The notes below the pieces were generated by a model. It was not told the DNA's origin and ran no database searches. It saw only the letters and a program-made list of their open reading frames with translations. A stretch of DNA of 64,000 nt, taken from the NCBI GenBank assembly GCA_050084515.1, contig CM114273.1, positions 8,990,001 to 9,054,000 of the forward strand, given 5' to 3'. The DNA is from Blasia pusilla. Its lineage: Eukaryota; Marchantiophyta; Marchantiopsida; Blasiales. Positions 59,346-64,000 of the stretch are shown piece after piece (the first letter of the stretch is position 1; each line of letters starts with the position of its first letter). A program made the translations under genes and the position numbers.

Positions 59346-62300
59346 TGAACAGATGACTCCTACATTCATTCATTCATACTTTCTCTCTCTTCACAAACCC
59401 AAAGTTGCCACACTGGTAAGGACACTGCTCTCTCAGTAGAGCAGAACTGAGGTGCAAATAGGATTGTCGAACAGCTGATGATAATCTTGACAGATCAGGA
59501 AAATCACTTATCGAGCTGGACAAGTGGTACACTACAAAGTAACGGTGAAAGTCGGCCTAGTTATCTCAGCACTCCTAAAATAGGACCGGTCCAGTTTCCC
59601 ATCACTAAGCCATTCCTACGCGGAGTGACCTGTTAATTATATTTCCGTGGATGTTCAAAACATCTAACAGATCGTCTGCACGTTCATGGCGGCAGCATCA
59701 CCAAAGCTACCGAAGCGAATGGTACTGATGGTGTAAAACTTCAAATAGTAACAAATAGATGAGGATAAAAATACTAAAGGTTGAGATGTGCAAATTCATG
59801 TCACACACCTACCAAGTTGTACACATAAATATCAGAGTAGAAAAACATCTTCATGTGAGACGGCCTGTAACCAACTTTCCTTTCTCAGTGAGAAATTTAA
59901 GTTGGACCATGCACATAAATGAAGTGGAGGACGGGCACCAATCTTGCTTCATCAAGCTTTATGCATGAAATCTGTACAAAAGATGAACAGTCATGCAAAA
60001 TGTGCTTCATACTTTGACTGGTTCCAAAGTCACACTCAAAATGGGAATATGTGATCTGGAATGCTCAGATCCACTGAGCTGGTTCACCTGAAGTTCCAAA
60101 ACTGCAAAACGATTTGTATCTACTAGGGAAAAATAGGAACAGAGATCCTACAGGGTACAAGTTTCTGATCTTACATGATTATTGGGTTACTATCCATTGT
60201 GATGCTCTGCACTGGACATGGTCTCTTGTGAACGAAAATCTCATCCATTCTGACTTGTCAACCGGGTATCAGGATCTTGAGCAGGAAGAGCAAGCAGTCC
60301 CAAATTTCACTGTCCGAGTTATTTACAGTTGGAAGATTGAGTGGTGGTAAGCGCATCACAGCGTCTGAGCTACTCTCTGCTGGAAGGCAAAGCTAAGGTA
60401 AATTTGGTGCATGCTCATCTCTGATGGCACTCATTGCCACATGAAAATCACTGTTTGTGTAATCCAGTGGGGCAGGAGCACTCTGTGTGTAAAGAAGAGG
60501 ATCATTGTGGATAGAGGATGATTCTTGGATGACCTGGTAAAACTTACACTTATGGGTGAAGAAACGGATATGTCCGGTTAAGTTTAGGGGGATTGGAGAG
60601 AGTGACACCCTCTAGACTAATTTTTAGATCCAAGAATCACTGAAATTTACGAGGATGGGGTTACGTGGTGCAGCCATGTTGGTCGGTGGGATCGAAATGC
60701 TCCTCGGCCCAGTCTTCAAACACAAACCCAGATGTCTAGGAGCTTTAGCGAAGCCTGCTCTGTCAAATATCTGGGTGCGTTCTCATGCCTTACAACAGAT
60801 AGAGAGTCTACAATATCGTCCGCTTGTTGAAGGTCTAGGGAGTATGTAAGTTGTCATTGTTTTGTGATATTCTGGTGAGTTTCTCTCCCCACGTCAATCG
60901 CGCATTCATGCTTTTCCTTGTTTGGATACTTGTCTTTGTGATACCGAGTTTACAATGACTGCAACCCAGTCCTAGGTAGTGAGTTCTAGTGAGTCTGAGA
61001 ATTACTCTCTGGTAGGTCTTCGAGTTTTCAGAATCCAGAGGTAGTGGGTGTTCATATTCCCATCATTTGTGACTACATCCCATTGTCCTATAGTCGAGAT
61101 TCGATTGGGCAAGCCGGGGAACTAAATGTGTGTGAGACAGGGGTCGGAGAATGTTGCAATTCAGGTCAGAGACTGCATTTTAGGAGGCTTTGTCGATTTA
61201 GGGCTGAGTTGAATGAAGAAAAGAAAGCGTGTCGAATGACTTGATTAGGGACCCTTGCTCCTCTGAAGAGGGACAATGCTGATCAGCTGGTTGAAGCAGA
61301 TAACTTTATAAGCTCAGCTCAAGTCATGTGTGACCTGAATCTTTTAATTTCATGAATAGGCTACAGTCGATTTCGAATGGTGATTGGGTCATGGGCTCTG
61401 CCTGTTTACGCGCTATTGTTTTGTATCTGATCACGTGGAACGAAAATGTGGTGCACATGAAGTGTGTAGTCCGCTCTGCGTAATGTTCATGCATACAATT
61501 CCCATGACTGGAACTGGCCAATCTGCTGCGAGAAGTGTTTGCCCTGGCTAGACCTAAACGAGCGTCATGGGTTTGTGGAAAACAGGCGCAGGAAAAAATA
61601 GGACAGAGCAGATCATCAGTAGCCTGTATAGTGTCGAACCGACCTAGATCTATTCGACTTGACGCATTGAATGTGTCCTAAGCGACGATGGCACAAGCAA
61701 CAGAGAAACGTCTCCTCAATCGACCATATCAAAACAAAATAGAGACATGAGTGTAACCGATGAGCAAGAATACGAGCCACACCCACCTGATCGCGGTTTG
61801 TTGCAGATCTCAGAGCTTGGCTTTACTTCCTCATCAACGATTCTGCTAGAATGTTTCTTCTCCTTCTCTGAGTGATTGGCACTTACGTAGAGCTCTACTG
61901 AGCTCTACGTAAGGGACAACATTGGAAACGTAAATGTGAGTTGAGCACTCTCCAACACCATTTCCAAATCAAAATCAGCGGGCCCCAAAAGATTGATGCA
62001 GGGAGCAATGTTGAAGCTTACCAGGTGAGAGTATGGAGGTGCGCTCATGCAAAACCGTTGCCTTGCAAAAAAATTCAATGAGCACCTTCAATCTCTATTG
62101 GCAACCGGAACACTGGAGAGAGAGATTTCAACAGCGCAAGGCAAAGCACATCTCCAAACTAAAGAACATGAGAGTGAGAAATTTCAGCCGCACTAAGCAA
62201 AGAGAGCTCCAAACAAGGCTCCAAAGCGTGGCCGCATCCCACGTTAGAACGAGAGACTAGATTCGAACGAGGCTCCAAAGCGCGGCCGCACTATGCGACT

Positions 62301-62470
62301 AGAACGAGACAATAGATCCGTTTGATCTACGACTTGGATGTGTCGGGAAGAAAAAAAGCAGAGTTCTTAACATTTTAAAGCCGGAATTTTGAACTAAAAT
62401 AACCTAAAAATCCCAATGTTCCAAAGCCACATACCTTACCACATCAAATTCAATGTGTCACATAAGCTAG
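59346..62470. other. Non-coding interior of the TIR element, right side
   Basis: About 3.1 kb in which I see no domain. Short frames such as 60114-60350 and 61044-61244 have no recognisable features. A perfect 14-bp inverted repeat with a 4-nt loop lies at 61882-61913 (CTTACGTAGAGCTC/GAGCTCTACGTAAG). AACGAGGCTCCAAAGC-type words repeat around 62212-62285. It may be carried host sequence. Confidence 0.4.
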
Positions 62471-62474
62471 GGAT

Positions 62475-63590
62475 TAAAAAATCATCCAATTTTTTCCAAC
62501 CAAAAAATCAATCCAAGCCAAAAAAACCAAGAAAGTTTCTCAAAGAAGCAATCCAAGCCTATGAACATAGAGACTTCAAATGACCGCCCATACATGGAGA
62601 TTAAAGTCATAAACACTAAAAATCGTCTCCCTTTTTGTTTAAGTATGGGAGCCATAATGGCACATCTGAACCGTTGAAGTTTGCAAGGAATTTAATTGAA
62701 AAGCATCTCCCAAGTTTCCACACAATCCAATGGTTGGAACAAAAGAGAATTCAATACTAACATGAAAATGAAACAAAGACTTTGAACATTCCTACTCGTA
62801 GCCCTCCTCTTCCTTCTTGACCCCTCGTTTTCTCCCCTTCCCCTCAACCAGGGTTACTAAAATCATGAAACTTATCCCAAAGAGGCATTTCAAGCCCAGG
62901 AACACATGGAAAAAATCAAAACTTCAAATGAGCATCCACACATGAAAATAAAAATTTCAAACCCTAAAAATGGTATCCTATTTTGTTTTTGAGCATGGAA
63001 GCTAAAAACGTAGATCTGAACCACTGAAGATTGCAAGGGATGTAATATCAAGGTATTTGCCAAGTTTCAACACCATCCAATGGTTGAAAAAAAGATCTCA
63101 ATGAGAACATGAAAATGAAACAAAAACTTGGAACATTCCTACTCAAAGCCCTCCTCTTCCTTCTTGACCCCTCTTTTACTTCCCTCTCCCTCAACCAGGG
63201 TTCCAAAAATCATGAAACTTTTCTCAAAGAGGAAATCCAAGCCTAGGAACATAGGGAAAAAATCAAAACTTCAAATAAATACCCACTTATGAGAATAAAA
63301 ATTTTAAACCCTAAAAACGGTCTTCAACGCCATCCAATGGTTGCAAACAAACATACCTCAATATGAACATGAAAATGAAATAAAGACTTGGAACATTCCT
63401 ACTCGAAGCCCTCCTCTTCCTTCTTGATATCTGTTTTTCTCCCCTCCCCCTCAACCATGGTTCCAAAAATCATGAAACTTTTCCCAAAGAGGCACTCCAA
63501 ACCCACGAACACATGGAAAAAACCAAAACTTCAAATGAACACCCACACATGGAAAAAAAATCCTAAAGCCTAAATTTTGTCTCCTATTTT
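62475..63590. repeat. Subterminal degenerate tandem repeats, unit about 260-350 bp
   Basis: Three to four copies share TCATGAAACTTTTCCCAAAG, AACACATGGAAAAAATC, TTGCAAGGNATNTAAT, CATCCAATGGTTG and GAACATTCCTACTCNNAGCC, then CTCCTCTTCCTTCTTGA. The GAACATTCCTACTC landmark falls near 62784, 63132 and 63392, so periods are about 348 and 260 bp; the third copy lacks about 90 bp. The array ends about 200 bp from the right terminus and may be a subterminal region recognised by transposase. Confidence 0.75.
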
Positions 63591-63749
63591 TTTATCTGCC
63601 CCTTACTTTCTTGAACACCTTCCATGTACAAACGAAGAATTAATCATGCTCTATTTTTATTATAAGCGTTTCGATATATTAAAAATACCCTTAAGTTCTT
63701 CCACAAAACTTTATAAGTCTTCCGCGAAATCGAATTTAAAAACCCTATA

Positions 63750-63796
63750 CTTTGTCGTACGTGATGGGTCTCTTCCGTGGAAGTGAGACCCCCGAG
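63750..63796 (-). repeat. Right terminal inverted repeat
   Basis: Read inward on the minus strand it is CTCGGGGGTCTCACTTCC, then CATCACGTACGAC. Pairing with the left end is given in that entry. A second short palindrome (TCTTCCGTGGAAG) sits inside it. Confidence 0.8.
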
Positions 63797-63804
63797 TTTC
63801 ATTG
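63797..63804. repeat. Right target-site duplication TTTCATTG of the TIR element
   Basis: Exact repeat of 52007-52014. It is followed directly by the satellite continuation GAGGTTTAACGACGCC. Confidence 0.93.
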
Positions 63805-63828
63805 GAGGTTTAACGACGCCGATCAAAA
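63805..63828. repeat. Continuation of the interrupted satellite monomer
   Basis: GAGGTTTAACGACGCCGATC continues the monomer cut at 52014; compare GAGGTTTAACGACGCGGGTC at 51835-51854. After about 63828 the sequence no longer matches the satellite, so the array ends or is cut again here. Confidence 0.85.
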
Positions 63829-64000
63829 GCTCACGAGTAGCTTCTTAGCCATGGCTAACGTCCTGGCTGAGATTGATTTTTCTTAAATATTTTATGAAAT
63901 CTCCTTATCAAGTAGAAGAAAAAAAAATCATAAAATATGTAAAATATTTTTTTAAAGAATAAACACAATAATTAAATTTATATCAAACAAACATTTCAAT
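63829..64000. other. AT-rich flank, nothing recognised
   Basis: The last 170 bp are AT-rich with no repeat or coding feature that I can identify. Confidence 0.4.

Larger units (their letters stand above)
52015..63796. mobile_element. 11.8-kb TIR DNA transposon inserted in the satellite
   Basis: The ends are inverted repeats: CTCGGGGGGGACACT at 52015, and CTCGGGGGTCTCACT read inward from 63796. CATCACCTACGAC pairs with CATCACGTACGAC about 30 bp further in. It is flanked by the perfect 8-bp duplication TTTCATTG. Removing the element and one duplication (11,790 bp) puts the next satellite landmark exactly 180 bp after the previous one. Inside are a minus-strand transposase-like gene (52556-56444), an EDM2-like PHD cassette (57442-58167), a tRNA-like sequence, a copia remnant and subterminal repeats. 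Eight-bp duplications occur in hAT, P and Zisupton-type elements. I cannot assign the superfamily. Confidence 0.88.

Noticed and set aside
61044-61244. 66-codon frame with several cysteines
   Set aside because: No spacing pattern of a known zinc domain and no supporting context.

Overview
This window looks like a repeat-dense heterochromatic stretch of a land-plant nuclear genome. The evidence is plant-type Helitrons with PIF1-like helicases, hAT transposases with BED/DUF659/dimerisation features, Ty3/gypsy and Ty1/copia retrotransposons, a 180-bp satellite, and an EDM2-like PHD cassette (a plant family). I cannot name the species; a seed-free plant is only a guess. I see no ordinary intact host gene. 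Almost every coding stretch is mobile DNA or DNA captured by it, and most is broken by stops, frameshifts and nested insertions.

Layout. (1) 1-5310 (+): a decayed Helitron, H1. (2) about 6490-11180 (+): a hAT element whose transposase is broken by one stop and one frameshift. It has CCGG-rich flanks and, behind the gene, a long hairpin and a tRNA-like SINE head. (3) about 11633-20077 (-): a second, better preserved Helitron, H2, related to H1 and convergent with it. (4) 22610-23090: the 5' end of another Helitron, then two abutting non-autonomous Helitrons in tandem. (5) 23192-24535: a methylase-like gene fragment followed by an array of palindromes. (6) 24591-44658: three copies (A, B, C) of a Ty3/gypsy family. 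Its polyprotein order is Gag-protease-DNMT3-like cytosine methyltransferase-RT-RNase H-integrase, and copy A ends in a PHD finger. A (-) and B (+) lie head to head. C (-) is inserted into B inside methyltransferase motif I, and B also carries a solo LTR from an unrelated element. (7) 44659-about 49440 (+): a second hAT element with a GC-rich leader, a TATA box, and a transposase rearranged by an inverted duplication. (8) about 49667-52014: a satellite array with a period of about 180 bp. (9) 52015-63796: an 11.8-kb element with terminal inverted repeats and a perfect 8-bp target duplication (TTTCATTG), inserted in one satellite monomer. Removing it restores the satellite at exactly 180-bp phase. 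It carries a minus-strand multi-exon gene for a transposase-like protein I cannot assign (zinc motifs, PCNA-type PIP box, GHASDGDARRRK motif), an EDM2-like PHD cassette, a tRNA-like sequence, a copia remnant and subterminal repeats.

How it fits together. Two unrelated element types here carry chromatin-writing or chromatin-reading modules: a DNMT3-like methyltransferase plus PHD finger in the gypsy family, and an EDM2-like PHD block in the TIR element. The best candidates for an under-described system are the methyltransferase/PHD gypsy family and the large TIR element. All copies seen are inactivated, so any function must be tested on intact relatives.
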